NCBI GenBank assembly: GCA_027422505.1
Contig: JAPQWV010000766.1
Coordinates: forward strand, 174,001-238,000
Length of the DNA stretch: 64,000 nucleotides
Direction: 5' to 3'
Origin: Craterostigma plantagineum
Lineage: Eukaryota; Streptophyta; Magnoliopsida; Lamiales; Linderniaceae
The notes below the pieces were generated by a model, which ran no database searches, had not been told where the DNA came from, and saw nothing but the letters and a program-made list of their open reading frames with translations. The position numbers and the translations under genes are program-made. Below, one piece after another: positions 46,138-58,783 of the stretch; position 1 is the first letter of the stretch, and each line of letters starts with the position of its first letter.

Positions 46138-46200
46138 CACCTTTGTTCTTTGCCATCAAGAGCAATATATGTGACTTTGCATAGGTTTACCACTTCTTCA

Positions 46201-46550
46201 TGTTAGGTCCTAATTTATCAACTCTATGATCCTAGGCATGAATTCTAAGGCAATCGATAAGAATTGTAGAAATTTAGATTTCGATCGAAAACCTTCTTGA
46301 AGAGCTCGAGAGAGAATTTCGATTAGTGTGAGAAGATTTCTTGTGTTTCTCTCTCTAGAAATTGAATTGCAAGCCTTTTGGATCAATTTTCTAAATCTTC
46401 TCTCTTAATCACAATGTATGTACATATTTATACCAAACATACTTGGTATAAATAACAAACTCAGTCCTAAGCTAAGGACTATTACAATAACTGCCCCAAA
46501 TTACGAAGACATCTAATTAAATCAAAGCACAATTAAACTGACATCCTGCA
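46201..46550 (-). repeat. 3' LTR of the 12.9-kb Copia element
   Basis: In plus orientation it runs TGTTAGGTCC to CATCCTGCA and is followed by TTCTCCCCCCTTTG, the complement of the polypurine tract. Confidence 0.92.
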
Positions 46551-46574
46551 TTCTCCCCCCTTTGTGCTTGATTC

Positions 46575-48590
46575 CTCTTTGGCGCTGTCTGTCCTCGTCG
46601 AGCATAGTATGATCTGCGCAAGCCCAGCGCATGGTCAAAATTCCTGAGCATGTTCCTCAGCTCCAGTCACTCCTCAATATTATCCAGTAGTTCCATTAGG
46701 AGCTGTTCTCTCACGTACCTATGGATCCTCACTCTGTTGATTTCTTCCAACCGTTTCTCTATATTTTGCCTTATGACCTTTAGCGCCCCATCACAGAATT
46801 TCTATACTTCAGTCTTCAACATCAACCTAGTCTTCTTGGCGATCGGTTTGTGGTAGGTGATGCCAAGGACCGAGCTGATGTGCATGTGATTGTTGGGAAG
46901 CGCTTCGATCTCATGTACCTTGTTTGAGCGGTGCGGTCATGTTGACTTTCTTCATATTGCTCTCTAGAGCCATCTGAAGGTCATGCGCTGCGAAGTACTT
47001 GACTTGGCGCATCATGTACTGGTAGAGTCCCTCGAGGCCTTCTTTCTTGATGAAGCCTTGAGGACCTTTGTATTTCTCCACATCAGCTGGTACAGGTTGT
47101 ACACCTCCTCGGTAGGGAGATACGGTAGGTCCCTCTCGCTCAATTCCTCTCGAGTCCTATCTACCCGCTCAATGGCGTAGTACGGTGTTGGAAGTCCTCC
47201 TTTGGCACAATAGACGCTGAGGAGCTGACAGGTGGGAGATAGGCTCTTATAATGACTCTTGGCTTGTGCTTTAGTCATCCCCAATCTCATGTTAGGTCCA
47301 AGGTGGTGTCAGCATCCACAGATATGTCATTCTCTTCTGCTGATCCCAGTGGGAGATCCCTCTTAGCTCGAGCTCGTTTGGCTTCTTGACCTTGTCCGGT
47401 GACCTCCAGATGTGCTCTCTAATTTCTTCAAGGCAGGGAATTTCTATTCTGATGTTCTCCTACGGGGTGTCGATCAGACGGTTCCTGGCATCTGTCTAGT
47501 GGGGGAAACCGCTCGTTGCGCAATCAGCTCTGGGAGCCTTGGGAGCTCTTGGTCATAATCTTCACCTCCCTGAAGCTCTTCGTCTTCAATAAGCACCAGG
47601 TCTACCGAAGCTTGTTGTAAGAATTGACGAACGTCCTGAAGCCTTTGTCTTTAATGCTCATGGGGCATGGAATGGGTCATCCACTTTCCTTCGAAGATGT
47701 ACTTGTCGAGGAATTCATGTGGGTTGACGGCATGTCCTTATGGTCCCGATTGGTCTTGAGCAGCTGAGGGAGTAGCTTGAGTTTGAGCCAGGGCCACGAG
47801 CATGGCGGCACTTGCTTCTTCTTCCGGAAGCAAGGGGCTTGTGAGATTCATTGGTGTGGGCGGAGGCGTCCTTAACGAAAAGGTTGGTGGGTCGATTTGG
47901 GTTAGAGTGGTGGTGCGGTGCGTGGTATGGGTTGTTTGGGTAGTTTGGGTGGTGGTTTGGGTTTGGCTTGCTCCAGCGCCTGTCTGCGTTGAACCCGAGC
48001 CTTGTCCTTGGCCTTTTCTCCCCCTCATGAGGATCTTGATCATCTGGATCGTCATGTCGACGTCGTGTGTGGGAGCTTTGGCCTCGGCAAGACTGAGTAG
48101 GTGGCTCAGGATGATCCATGAGACGCATGTAAAGGGATTCCTCCTGAGGCATTCTGTTGGGAAGGCCGATGAGGCAGGCGAGTAGGATGTCGTGGAGCTG
48201 GGTAACCCGGGAATGGTATATGGGTTGATGAGGATAGAGGAGTCTGCGAGTGGGTCGGTGGGAGTGGGTTGAGGGGTTGGGTTAGTTGGTGCTGAAGGGT
48301 CCTCGGAGACGAGTGCTTCCCCAGTGTCATGCCCGCGACGTCTCGATGGCGGCCAGCACTCTCTCCATCATTTTGTCTTCTAAGGATCTGATGGCTGTAG
48401 AGAGCTGTCTGGAATTGTTCTTCAGTCACGAACTGGACGGACGCCTCCGTCGAAGATGGACCAGGTCGAGTGATGTCGCATGTTATCAACCCTTGAGCAG
48501 ACACCGGCTCCTCAGGTTGGCCCACAGTCACTTGAGGTTGTGACTGTTTGAGACTTCCACCCAATCCTTGAGTCGAATCTTAAAGATTTG
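46575..48590 (-). pseudogene. Accessory ORF of the 12.9-kb Copia element
   Basis: Minus-strand pieces are collinear with the copy at 43436-45600: a Gln/Pro/Ser-rich start (48564 leftward), a Pro/Thr/His-rich middle (about 48150-47750), MRLGMTKAQAKSHYKSLSPT at 47290, then LLSVYCAKGGLPTPYYAIER and VDRTREELSERDLPYLPTEE. Beyond this the MMRQVKYFAAHDLQMALESN block (about 47025-46960) is in another frame. The place between pol and the 3' LTR is that of the env-like ORF of SIRE elements. The sequence is unlike the accessory ORF at 35968-37496, and I recognise no family. Frameshifts and stops show it is not translated in full now. Confidence 0.6.
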
Positions 48591-50310
48591 AAGCCTAAGG
48601 CATAAATTTTGTAAAAGCTCCCTCTCAAATGGTGCACCTCTATTGATTTATCAATCAATTATATAAACCAATCTAAGTAACAATTATTAAGATCATGCGA
48701 TTTATCACGATTAGACTAGATACATGGTCCCCTAACATGTAATCTATATTTTCGCACGAGGGTATAAGCATGAACAACATATCGCTTTTAATCAATTCCG
48801 TATAGATGCAAATTAATATTGCATATCAAAATGTGCGCTTTGAAAATATTTTTATATGTATAATTTTTTGTTTTATTATGTATGTATATATTAATTTTAT
48901 TAATATTATGGGGTCAGATTATTTTGCTTCGATCATTGTCACGCCTAAAAATTTCACAAGACACTTGAAAGATTTTATGCCGTCCAGTCTCGTCAGCAAA
49001 CTAAAGTCTTAGGTTCAAAGTAGGGTCTTTCGACAACTCACTAGGTTTGCTCTAGCACAGATTTATTTTTTACTAGGCATTTTTATCTTTATATCACTCA
49101 AGTCAACACAAGTCATATTAAGTCAATTTACCTGTGATCGAGGCACTTTTAATCATTTCACCGAGCGAGAGATCGTCGTTTTGGAATTAAAGGGACTTTG
49201 AAGGCTCTAATTTGGTTATGACTTAGAAGAGAAGGGAACTTTTTGGGAAAAGTGAGCTTAACATCGTCTTTCATTCCTTCGTCGTTCTCCATTACTACGG
49301 CATTTTTTCTTTCGTCCTCTTGTCTTTTTCATCCTTTTATCTTTTGTAAATTTTCTGCACTTGCTCAATTTGAAGAAGTTTAGGGTTATGGAATTCGAAC
49401 CCAAGGCCGTGCTCCTCTTCTCGTTGTCTCGATATAAGACCGGATTATCATTGGAGAAGTTCACTTCATGGTGCTCCTCTTTCCAGCTGTTCTGACGAGT
49501 GGACGAGATTATCGATGGAGAAGTTCACAGCAAAATCCATGCCCTTCATGCCCTTCTTCTTAAAGATTTTGAGAGGCAGGTTCTTTTGATCTGTTTTTTT
49601 CTTTATGCGTTGAGCATTCCTCGTGTGCGTTTTCTACTTTCTTTTGTCATTTTTTTTCATCCCATTTTTCTCCCCCTCCTTTTCTTGATTGATCATCCCT
49701 CCTTCTTATATTGTCGGTTGAAGGCTCAAAGGGTTTACTAATAAAGAAAAGGAATTTAGAGAAGGCTCAAAATGGATGACTACAGGTAATGGTAAAGGAA
49801 TGAAATTTTGTATTTGGCCGAGTGAGGTATTTCCTAAGTGCCCTAATCATCTTCCTAACGTTCTATCACAAGGTGAGTATGAGGCCAAGAATCATGAGTT
49901 AAGACAAGCAAGGACTGTGTGACTCGCTCAATGATAGATCCGTAGAAAGAAAATAAAGAAGGCTAGAAATCTCACTCATATAAATTGGCTTTGTGTCTAA
50001 TGGAGTCTACGGAAGAACTTTTAGACACAAGAATGCGACTTTAAGATTGACAAAAAATTAAGCATATAATCACTCGCAAGTCAGGGAAATTCATACGTGA
50101 CTTAGATCGAGCATCCTAAAGATATCGTCATTCCCCTAATATTATACTTACATGTATAATATTATTGTATTTTCGGTCGATAAAGGACAATCCTTTTTTT
50201 ATTTTTTTATTAAAATGAAATATGTCACGCAAGATATAGCATTAGAGTATAGAAAGCACATAGCATAGAACACGTGAAAGCACGTAGGATCACATAATGC
50301 ACAAATCACG
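48591..50310. other. Spacer between accessory ORF and pol of the 12.9-kb element
   Basis: No coding part is recognised. TGTCACGCC at 48937 looks like a Gypsy LTR start, but I found no matching end or target duplication. A near duplicate of TTATC-ATGGAGAAGTTCAC occurs at about 49447 and 49510. The rest is AT-rich with T runs. Confidence 0.4.
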
Positions 50311-53300
50311 GAAGGTTCAACATGCCTAGTTTTCCGACAAGGAATTGGAACCGTTCTTCATCCAATGCCTTGGTGAAAATGTCAGCTAGTTGACATTCCG
50401 TGTTCAAAAAATACATGTCGGTGGTGCCCTTTCTACGTGCTCTTTGATGAAGTGATATCGTATGTCTATGTGTTTTGTGTGTGAGCAGTGAACAGGATTA
50501 CATGTAATCGCAATGGCACTTGGCTATGGCTATAAATGGGTATATTATTTAGATTGTACCCATAATCGCGAAGCTGAGTCCGCATCCATAGCATTTGCGA
50601 GCAACAGCTGGCGGTTGCGATGTATTCTGCCTCGGCCGTTGATGTTGAAACGCAGTTCTGCTTCTTAGATGACCAACAGACTAGCTTTTCGCCTAAAAAT
50701 TGAGCGCCACCGGAAAAGTCCATTCGGAAACCTGGATAATCAGTGTCAGTGTAGCCAATCAATTAGAAATTTATGCCTTTAGGGTACCATAAACCTAAGG
50801 TCGAGGTGCCCGTTAGATAGCGAAGAATCCGCTTGACCGCAAGCATGTGAGATTCTTTAGGATCGGCTTAGAAACGGGCGCATAGACACGTGGGAAACAT
50901 GATGTCCGACCGGCTCGAGGTGAGATAAAGAAGAGAGCCGATGATGCTGCGATATAGTGTGATGTCGACCGTTTTTCCAGTGGGGTCGGCATCCAGCTTG
51001 CAGCTTGTGGACATGGGAGTGCTTATAGGCTTGCTCTGATCTTGATGGAATTTCTTCAAGATGTCCTTGATGTATTTTGTCTGACTGATGAATATTCCAT
51101 CATCGAGCTGCCTGACTTGAAGTCCTAAGAAGAATTGGATCTCTCCCATGTGACTCATTTTAAATTTGCTCTTCATCAGATCTCTGAATCTCTTGCATAG
51201 CCGTGGGTTAGTTGATCCGAAGATGATGTCGTCTGCATAAACTTGGACGACCATCAAATCTTTGTCGTCCCATTTTATGAAGAAGGTCGTACCGATCGCT
51301 CAAGACGTCATACCAAGCACGTGGGGCTTGTTTCAGTCCGTAGAGAGCTTTGACCAATCGATAGACGTGATCGGGATGTTCTTGATCAATAAAACCTTCT
51401 GGCTGAGCGACGTAGACTTTTTCTTTTGACACACCATTAACAAACGCGGTCTTAACGTCCATTTGGTAGACTTTGAAGACTTTATGAGCCGCATAAGCCA
51501 GAAAGAGACAAATGGCTTCGATTCGGGCAACAAGAGCATATCGTCGTAGTCAATTCCTTCCTGTTGATTATAGCCCTTCGCAACCAATCTCGCTTTATTT
51601 CTAATCACTTCGCCATCTTCATTCTTCTTGTTCTTAAATACCCATTTCGTCCCAAAGATTGTTTTCCCATGCGGATGGGATACTAAGGGCCACACTTGAA
51701 GACGCTCGAATGGGTTGATCTCATCTTGCATTGCTAGTATCCAACCCGTGTCTTTTAGTGCGTCTGCTAGGCTTATTTTGACTTAAAAAGCAGTTGAAGA
51801 GACTGTGCTGATGTCTTGTCCTTACTCCACTCGAAAGATCACCAATAATCTGATCAACCGGATGTGCTCGAGTCCACTTGCACTCATGAGGCAAAGCTGA
51901 AGTAGATGCATCAGCCATTTATGGACCGAGATTTCCAATAATCTCCGATTGTTCATTAGATTAAGGTAAGTCAGATTCTGCACTTGAATTTGGTGATTCT
52001 GTTGAGACTTCCTCATTGACTTTGGAGGTTCTTCAGTGATCTGTGGTACTTCTGAATCGGGTGAGGTAGGGACGTTTGAAGGGCTTGGTACGTCAGCCTC
52101 GTCGAGTGGGGGATCCACTATAGGTGTAGCAATAATGGTTTCTGGCTGATATACGGGCTCAAAGAGAGACTCCAAGTCCTCCAATGCAAGTCTCAGAGCA
52201 TCTTGTGACGTTGAGTCCTTAGTTGTTGCCATCTCTTGTTGGTTTTGTGCCAACACACTAGTGTAAGCGGGTTCTGAACTGTCTTATTCAGAAGCCATTT
52301 GGTTTGGTACGGGTCCTGAACTGAGGTGTGCAGGAGCCATTTCTGTCACTTCATGGAAAGTGACGTTGTAGCTTTCTTTGATTGATTGGAGAGACTTGAT
52401 GTAGACTCAGTATGCTTTGGACATTGATGAATATCCAACGAACGTGCCTTTGAATGCTTTTAGGGTCGAACTTAGCACGCTGTTCTCTGTCGTTCGCCAC
52501 AAAGCACTTGCACCCAAAGACCTTGAAGAAGGAAATATTAGGTACTCGCTCGTTTATTATTTCGTACGGAGTCTTACTAAATCGCTTGTGAACCACCGTC
52601 CTGTTCTGAGTGAAACAGACGGTATTTACTGCTTTAGCCCAAAGGAAGTGTGGGAGGCCAGAATGGATCAGCATTGTACGGGCAGCCTCCACTAGAGTCG
52701 TATTCTTCCTTTCAACAACCCCATTCTGTTGAGGAGTCTTAGCGGCTGAGAATTGCTGGCTAATACCAAGTTTCTGATAAAATTCACTGAGATACTTGTT
52801 CTTGAACTCAGTGCCGTTGTCCGTTCGGATGACTTGAGTGGTTCGTTGCAGCAAATTCTGAGTAGTGTTCACGAAATTAACTATCAAGTCTCCTGTCTCA
52901 TCTTCAGTTCGGAGGAACTCGTCCATGTGTAGCGAGAGAAGTCATCAACAATGACTAGAATATTTGTTTCCATTAATGCTTTGCGTTTGCATTGGTCTAT
53001 AAAGGTCCATGTGAAGCAATTCCAGTGGACAAGAAGTAGATGCAATCTGTTTTGTGTGATGAGATGCTCGCTTGATTTTTCCTAGTTCGCACGCTGACAT
53101 TGATGCTCTTTCTGTAATACTATAGTTGGAAGATCGTGGATCAACTTTTTCCTCGAAAGTAGTTGAAGAGCTTCGATGTTGAGATGAGACATATGCTGAA
53201 GCCATAAAGATTTGATCGTGTAGTCTTCGAAATGAGGCAAACAGCTGTCGAAGGCCGCACGGACGTCAGGTTGATCGTGTAAAGATTTGATTCCTGAAAT

Positions 53301-53600
53301 CCTTGTAGGAGTTTTATGTCCTGATTGTCCAATATTTTGCACCGGTCAGCAAGAAAGACAACCTGGAATTCTTTGTCGCAGAATTAGCCTATGCTGAACA
53401 AGTTATGGCGGAGACCTTCGACATAAGAGACATCCTTTATAGTCAGATTGTCCAAAATGATGTCCCCGAATCCTAGTATGGGGGTTGAGTCGTTGTTTCC
53501 AAATCTGACTTTTCCATTTGGTCGGTCTTTGTAGTTGCTCAGCAGCTCTTGTATTCCCGTCATGTATGTGGAGCAACCAGAGCCGAGGTACCACACGTGA
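50310..53600 (-). pseudogene. Pol region of the 12.9-kb Copia element
   Basis: From right to left the protease piece is WYLGSGCSTYMTG (about 53594-53556), where Gly replaces the expected catalytic Asp. The integrase has an HMSHLNIEALQLLSRK-like part (about 53200) and a DDE core (IRTDNGTEFKN at about 52815, then PQQNGVVERKNTTLVEAART). Reverse transcriptase pieces include WVFKNKKNEDGEVIRNKARL (about 51650), [10 protein letters not shown] (51462) and [12 protein letters not shown] (about 51240, an intact YADD). RNase H includes SKKQNCVSTSTAEAEYIATA (50680 region) and decays after 50466. Frameshifts separate these parts. Motifs such as FFKVFGCKCFV and LGLQVRQLDDGIFISQ are typical of the SIRE lineage. 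Confidence 0.9.
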
Positions 53601-53617
53601 TGGATCTACAAAAACAA

Positions 53618-56600
53618 TTAGAGCGCTTTAGGTACCAACTCATAAATGGGTCCTCGCAGATTAGCAGATTCAGGTATTGGTTCAGGTATGATTCCTAAAT
53701 TGGTGCTAGTAGGTGTTTTAGCGACCCAAGTCATCTTCGAAGAAGACTTGGCCTTTTCGGCTTTTGTTTTCTTAGGCGGAGTTTTAGGAACCCATTTAGG
53801 TTGAACCTGGCAGGGAAGGTTAATTTCAGCGCGGACAAATATTTTGTTAGGTTTGACCGAGGATAAGATTTTTTCATTTGACAATCTCCTAAGGTGCTTG
53901 AGGGATTTGATTTTTACAGGATACCTTAGGTGAGAGCAAGCATGAATAGCGCTATAAGCCTTTTTAATGGCTGGATCTTGTTTCCTCTGGGTCTTCCTAG
54001 TTGCATTTGTTTTAGAATGATGGTTTTGTAGAAGAAGAGCCTATTTCATAATTAATGCTTCTAAAGGTGGTAGGTTATAAGGAGCAAGTAGAACCAATTA
54101 CTTTGAGAGTGGAAATGGCTCTTTTATTTCTACGAGTGTTTAGTCTTTTTACAGAAGGAGGAGATACATTCAATACGTTGACGTCTAGATACTCCTTCTC
54201 AATATCTATACTAGACACTCTTGCCTTTGATTCCTCTAGCTCAGGTACTATGCTACCTGTAGACATAGGTGAAACGGAATTAGATTTATCATTTTCAAAA
54301 TATTAATTTTATGTTTCTGATCTTTTGAAGGCAATTTTCCTTTCTTCACGCTTGGAATAATTTAATCCTTTGAGGGAGATGTGTGAGAAGTGGCCTGGGA
54401 GATAGAGGAAGTTTTGAAATTTTCCATCTCTCTTCGGAACTTTTTCTTTTCATCTTCAAAATCCTCTCTTTATTTTTCTAATGAAACTCTTAACCCTTCT
54501 ATTTTCCTAACAATAAGGGGGTATGTAGAGAGAATTTTCATAATGATTATTTGAGCTTCCTTATTTGTAGAACGATCTTCCATAAAATCAACTGTATCAA
54601 GACTCCAACCCTTGGGAGGTTCCCTAGTTTTGTCGCGTTGATTCAGTTCAGTGTAAAAGGGAATTTCAGCCTTAGTTTTGGCTTTTCTTTTGGCTATCTC
54701 TTCGATATCTGTTTCTTTTGCGCTTGTGAAGTTCATTAATTTTGTTAGTCCTAAACCCATGTACTTAACATCACAAAGTTGTTTGCAATTAACTTTCTTT
54801 AAGTGACGTGGGTTTTCAAAGCCTAAGCCAGACTTATAGTCATAAAATTCTAAATCCTTGGGCTGATTCAGAAAGATAGTCTGTTCAGTTTGTTCCTTTG
54901 TTACTAGAAGATCTTCTAATGTTTTAATTTTTGAATATAGCTTCTTACGTTCATTGTCTAAGGTAGCATAGTTGTTTTGAGCAGTGCTCTTTTCGGCTTG
55001 ACAGGTGTCTAGACTCTTTCCTAGTTCACTAATCTTAGAATTTGTCTTAACTAATTCCTCTTCGAGACTAGTGACTTTCTTATTTGCTGATTCAAGTATA
55101 CTTTTAACTAAACTTTTTTCGTCTATGTTCCTTAATAGACATTTATGATTACTGTCTAGCCTATCTCTAGTTCTTTTATTACCGAGCTATGCTTTTCTAA
55201 TGAGGTATACTTAGTCGCATATGTTTGGAGTTTCTTCGTTAATTGGTCTATGGTGAGGCTAGAACTCCTAACTTATTCTTTGAGACTAGCTATGATTTCC
55301 TTAGCCTTAAGAAGCCTTTTCTCTACACTTATTCCTCTTTTCTGCTCAGTTACCATGTTAGCAAATTTAGAGCTTAACTCAGCTAACAAGTCAGAAGTTG
55401 TAGAGTCAGAGGTTTCTACCTCCTGAGATGATGTGGATGCTTTCTCGTCATCCTTCTCTGCGGAAGTATCATCTTCCTTTTCATCATCAAGGCGTGCCAT
55501 TAGGGCAAGATTGTCGGTGTCACAATCTGAGCTATCCTCTAGCCAGTGGTCCTATTCTGCCATAAGAGCTACTCCAGCTTCCTTTTGTTTAGTTAGTTAA
55601 AGCTTCCTGGAGTAGTAGTTAGCATCCTTTTTCTTCGGAAGGGTTCACTCCCGGGCAAAGTGACCTATTTTTCCACAACTAAAACATTTTAGTGTGTCTT
55701 TAGAAAGTCTGGCTTCTGAGGACTCAGCTGGCTTTTCTTTATTCTTCGAGCTTGTAGTTCGAAGTCTGTTGGCAGAAGATGACGACTTTTTCTTGAAGTA
55801 CTGGTTTGTCATCATCTTAGCGACTAATGCCAGTTGTTCGCAATTAACTTTCTTTAAGTGACGTGGGTTTTCAAAGCCTAAGCCAGACTTATAGTCATAA
55901 AATTCTAAATCCTTGGGCTGATTCAGAAAGATAGTCTGTTCAGTTTGTCCCTTTGTTACTAGAAGATCTTCTAATTTTTTAATTTTTGAATATAGCTTCT
56001 TACGTTCATTGTCTAAGGTAGCATAGTTGTTTTGAGCAGTGCTCTTTTCGGCTTGACAGGTGTCTAGACTCTTTCCTAGTTCACTAATCTTAGAATTTGC
56101 CTTAACTAATTCCTCTTCGAGACTAGTGACTTTCTTATTTGCTGATTCAAGTCTACTTTTAACTAAACTTTTTTCGTCTATGTTCCTTAATAGACATTTA
56201 TGATTACTGTCTAGCCTATCTCTAGTTCTTTTATTACCGAGCTATGCTTTTCTAATGAGGTATACTTAGTCGCATATGTTTGGAGTTTCTTCGTTAATTG
56301 GTCTATGGTGAGGCTAGAACTCCTAACTTATTCTTTGAGACTAGCTATGATTTCCTTAGCCTTAAGAAGCCTTTTCTCTACACTTATTCCTCTTTTCTGC
56401 TCAGTTACCATGTTAGCAAATTTAGAGCTTAACTCATCTAACAAGTCAGAAGTTGTAGAGTCAGAGGTTTCTACCTCCTGAGATGATGTGGATGCTTTCT
56501 CGTCGTCCTTCTCTGCGGAAGTATCATCTTCCTTTTCATCATCAAGGCGTGCCATTAGGGCAAGATTGTCGGTCACACTCTGAGCTATCCTCTAGCCAGT

Positions 56601-57740
56601 GGTCCTATTCTGCCATAAGAGCTACTCCAGCTTCCTTTTGTTTAGTTAGTTAAAGCTTCCTGGAGTAGTAGTTAGCATCCTTTTTCTTCGGAAGGGTTCA
56701 CTCCCGGGCAAAGTGACCTATTTTTCCACAACTAAAACATTTTAGTGTGTCTTTAGAAAGTCTGGCTTCTGAGGACTCAGCTGGCTTTTCTTTATTCTTC
56801 GAGCTTGTAGTTCGAAGTCTGTTGGCAGAAGATGACGATTTTTTCTTGAAGTACTGGTTTGTCATCATCTGAGAGACTAATGCCAGTTGTTTGCCAAATT
56901 CTTTGATCTCAGAGGGAAGTTCTGAATCAGATGTGTCTTTATCCTCTAAGGAGCTTGGGAGCTTGATGTGCTTTTCCTTGCGTGAGCGTTTCTTAGAAAC
57001 TAGAGTTATGGAGTCCTCGATCTGTTTGCCCTTTTGCTCCTTTTGTATCTCGCCTATGTCTTCTTCATGCTCTGCGAGATTATCAAAAACAGCCTGAATA
57101 TCCATCTCATCCAAGTCCTTATTTTGTCAGAGTTGGGTAGAGATCTTCTTCCAAACGGTGGGCAATGCGGACAGGAACCGAATGCTCATCTCCATGTTAA
57201 TCTTTTTTATATCAATCTTCCTCATTTCGTTGCGAAGAGTGAGGTACCGCTGATAAAGATCATGTAAGCTCTCCTCACTTTTGGCCTTGAAGGAGTCATA
57301 TGCTGTGAGTATGTTAGCCTTCTTAGCTTTAGCACCGACTTCGTTCTTTGCATCATCCGCTCCAGTTCATCCCACATCCCTTTTGCAGTTGGGATGGTAT
57401 CTATTTGTTTATAGATATCGTTAGGGATGCACTGCATCAGTGTGTTCTTAGCAATAAGATCTGCTCTACCTCTTCTTTTCTCAGCTTCATCGTACTCACT
57501 GGGTAATTTTACTCGCCTAGTGGTTTCGATCGGAGGATTGCTCGAGCTATCACCTTCTTGGTTTATGTAAAATACTGATCCCTCATAAAGTGATTTGATT
57601 AGATCTTCAGCCTAATCTTTGAGTTCGATGAAATTTAAGAACCGACTTCTCCAAACTGTGTATTCGCCCGTTTTTAGAATTGGAGGACGATTATCATTTC
57701 CTAAAGGCATCCATTTCTTATTTGAGTTGATGTAGGATCT
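53618..57740 (-). pseudogene. Gag region of the 12.9-kb Copia element with internal duplication
   Basis: Gag begins near 57740 (NRPPILKTGEYTVWRSRFLN, the Copia gag entry motif), has a stop at about 57614, and continues with MQCIPNDIYKQIDTIPTAKG (57437). A zinc knuckle CFSCGKIGHFARE lies near 56735-56698 and again near 55680-55645, because about 1.05 kb is tandemly duplicated. Each copy also holds a long acidic coiled-coil part (MARLDDEKEDDTSAEKDDEK at 55500 and in 56576-56328). A Lys/Pro-rich linker (KWVPKTPPKKTKAEKAKSSS, near 53800) leads to the protease. Long SIRE gags with coiled coils after the knuckle are known; the duplication is specific to this copy as far as I can see. Confidence 0.85.
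54778..56894. repeat. Tandem duplication of ~1.05 kb in gag
   Basis: Copy 1 is 54778-55832 and copy 2 is 55833-56885. They agree almost throughout, with scattered substitutions. The sequence GTTGTTTGC is at the left edge (54778) and just after the right edge (56886), and GTTGTTCGC is at the middle junction (55833), so short homology marks the breakpoints. Confidence 0.9.
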
Positions 57741-57849
57741 TTGTTTGTTGTTTCGATGTCTTGAATTGATGTGATGTGCTTCACAAGTAGCGGATTAGTT
57801 AGTAGCGTTTGATTCTAGAGCAGTTTCGAGAATAATTTTTGACTCAATC

Positions 57850-58345
57850 TTTAAAGTTTGATCAAAAATAATTCGTCGAGAAAAAATTGCGTTGTTACTG
57901 TTCTCGTGCGAGAAAGTTTGTCAGCAAAAAATTTTACGAGCGAGAAAAATTGCTCAAAATTTTTCGGTCGAGAAAAAAATTTGGATCGTGAATTTATTTC
58001 GAGCGCGGAGAAACCTATGTTTAATAAGTTTCTCGCTGGGTCAAAATAAATTCGTTGACTGAAAAAGTCGTACGCAAATGATTTTCACTTAGTCAAACTG
58101 AGAAGTCTGACCGAAAAAAATTTTTGACTGTAAGTTTTACGAGCGTAAAGGTCAAAATTAGTCTTCATCGAAAAAGTTTTTCGCTGAGTAAAGCTCGAGA
58201 AATTTTTCTTACTAAAGTCGTTCTTGGTAGAAGCGACTTTAGTCTGACTAAGTATTCGATTGAGAAAAATTTTCGCGCAGAGTTTTTCGATCGAGAAATT
58301 AATCTGATCGAAGAACCTAGCGAGAAAAATTGAAGTTACCGCAAA
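57850..58345. repeat. Degenerate CGAGAAAAATT-type repeats in the leader
   Basis: Between the 5' LTR and gag, motifs like CGAGAAAAATT, GAGCGAGAAAAATTG and TCGATCGAGAAATT recur with spacings of about 20-45 bases over some 500 bases. They do not form a regular array. Open frames here are by-products. Confidence 0.55.
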
Positions 58346-58783
58346 ACTCACAGAATACAGTTAACACGGATTCAAGCAAAAACACCAAATTTGAACGTGA
58401 AACTGCAGGTGTTTGCTCGCAATCAGCTACTTAGCACACACGAACAAGTAATTAAAACATGTTATGTAGGAAAATATATCGAATTTGATCAAATTCAGAA
58501 CATGTTCGAACTGTTTATCGTGTGAACAGTAACCATTAAATTCGATCGATTCTGCTAAATCGAAGTTCAAACAGCTACGAATCTAATCGCAATCAATGAA
58601 TATTATTAAAACAAGCACGTAAACATCAAATTCAAACCATTTAAGCGCAAAATTGAGCTATTGGATCGAATTTTGAGATTCCCGCCAAAACTGTTCTTCG
58701 ATGGAACAGTACTAGAATTCAAATTTCGATCTAATTCTAACAATTTTCGATTCAAAACAGAACGAATCTTCTCTGATACTAAT
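58345..58783 (-). other. 5' leader and primer site of the 12.9-kb element
   Basis: Non-coding. At the LTR edge the minus strand reads ATTAGTATCAGAGAAG (58768-58783 complement), a variant of the initiator methionine primer site (TGGTATCAGAG) with changes in its first bases. Confidence 0.6.

Noticed and set aside
48937..50230. Possible solo Gypsy LTR starting TGTCACGCC
   Set aside because: No CA end with a matching 5-bp duplication could be found downstream.
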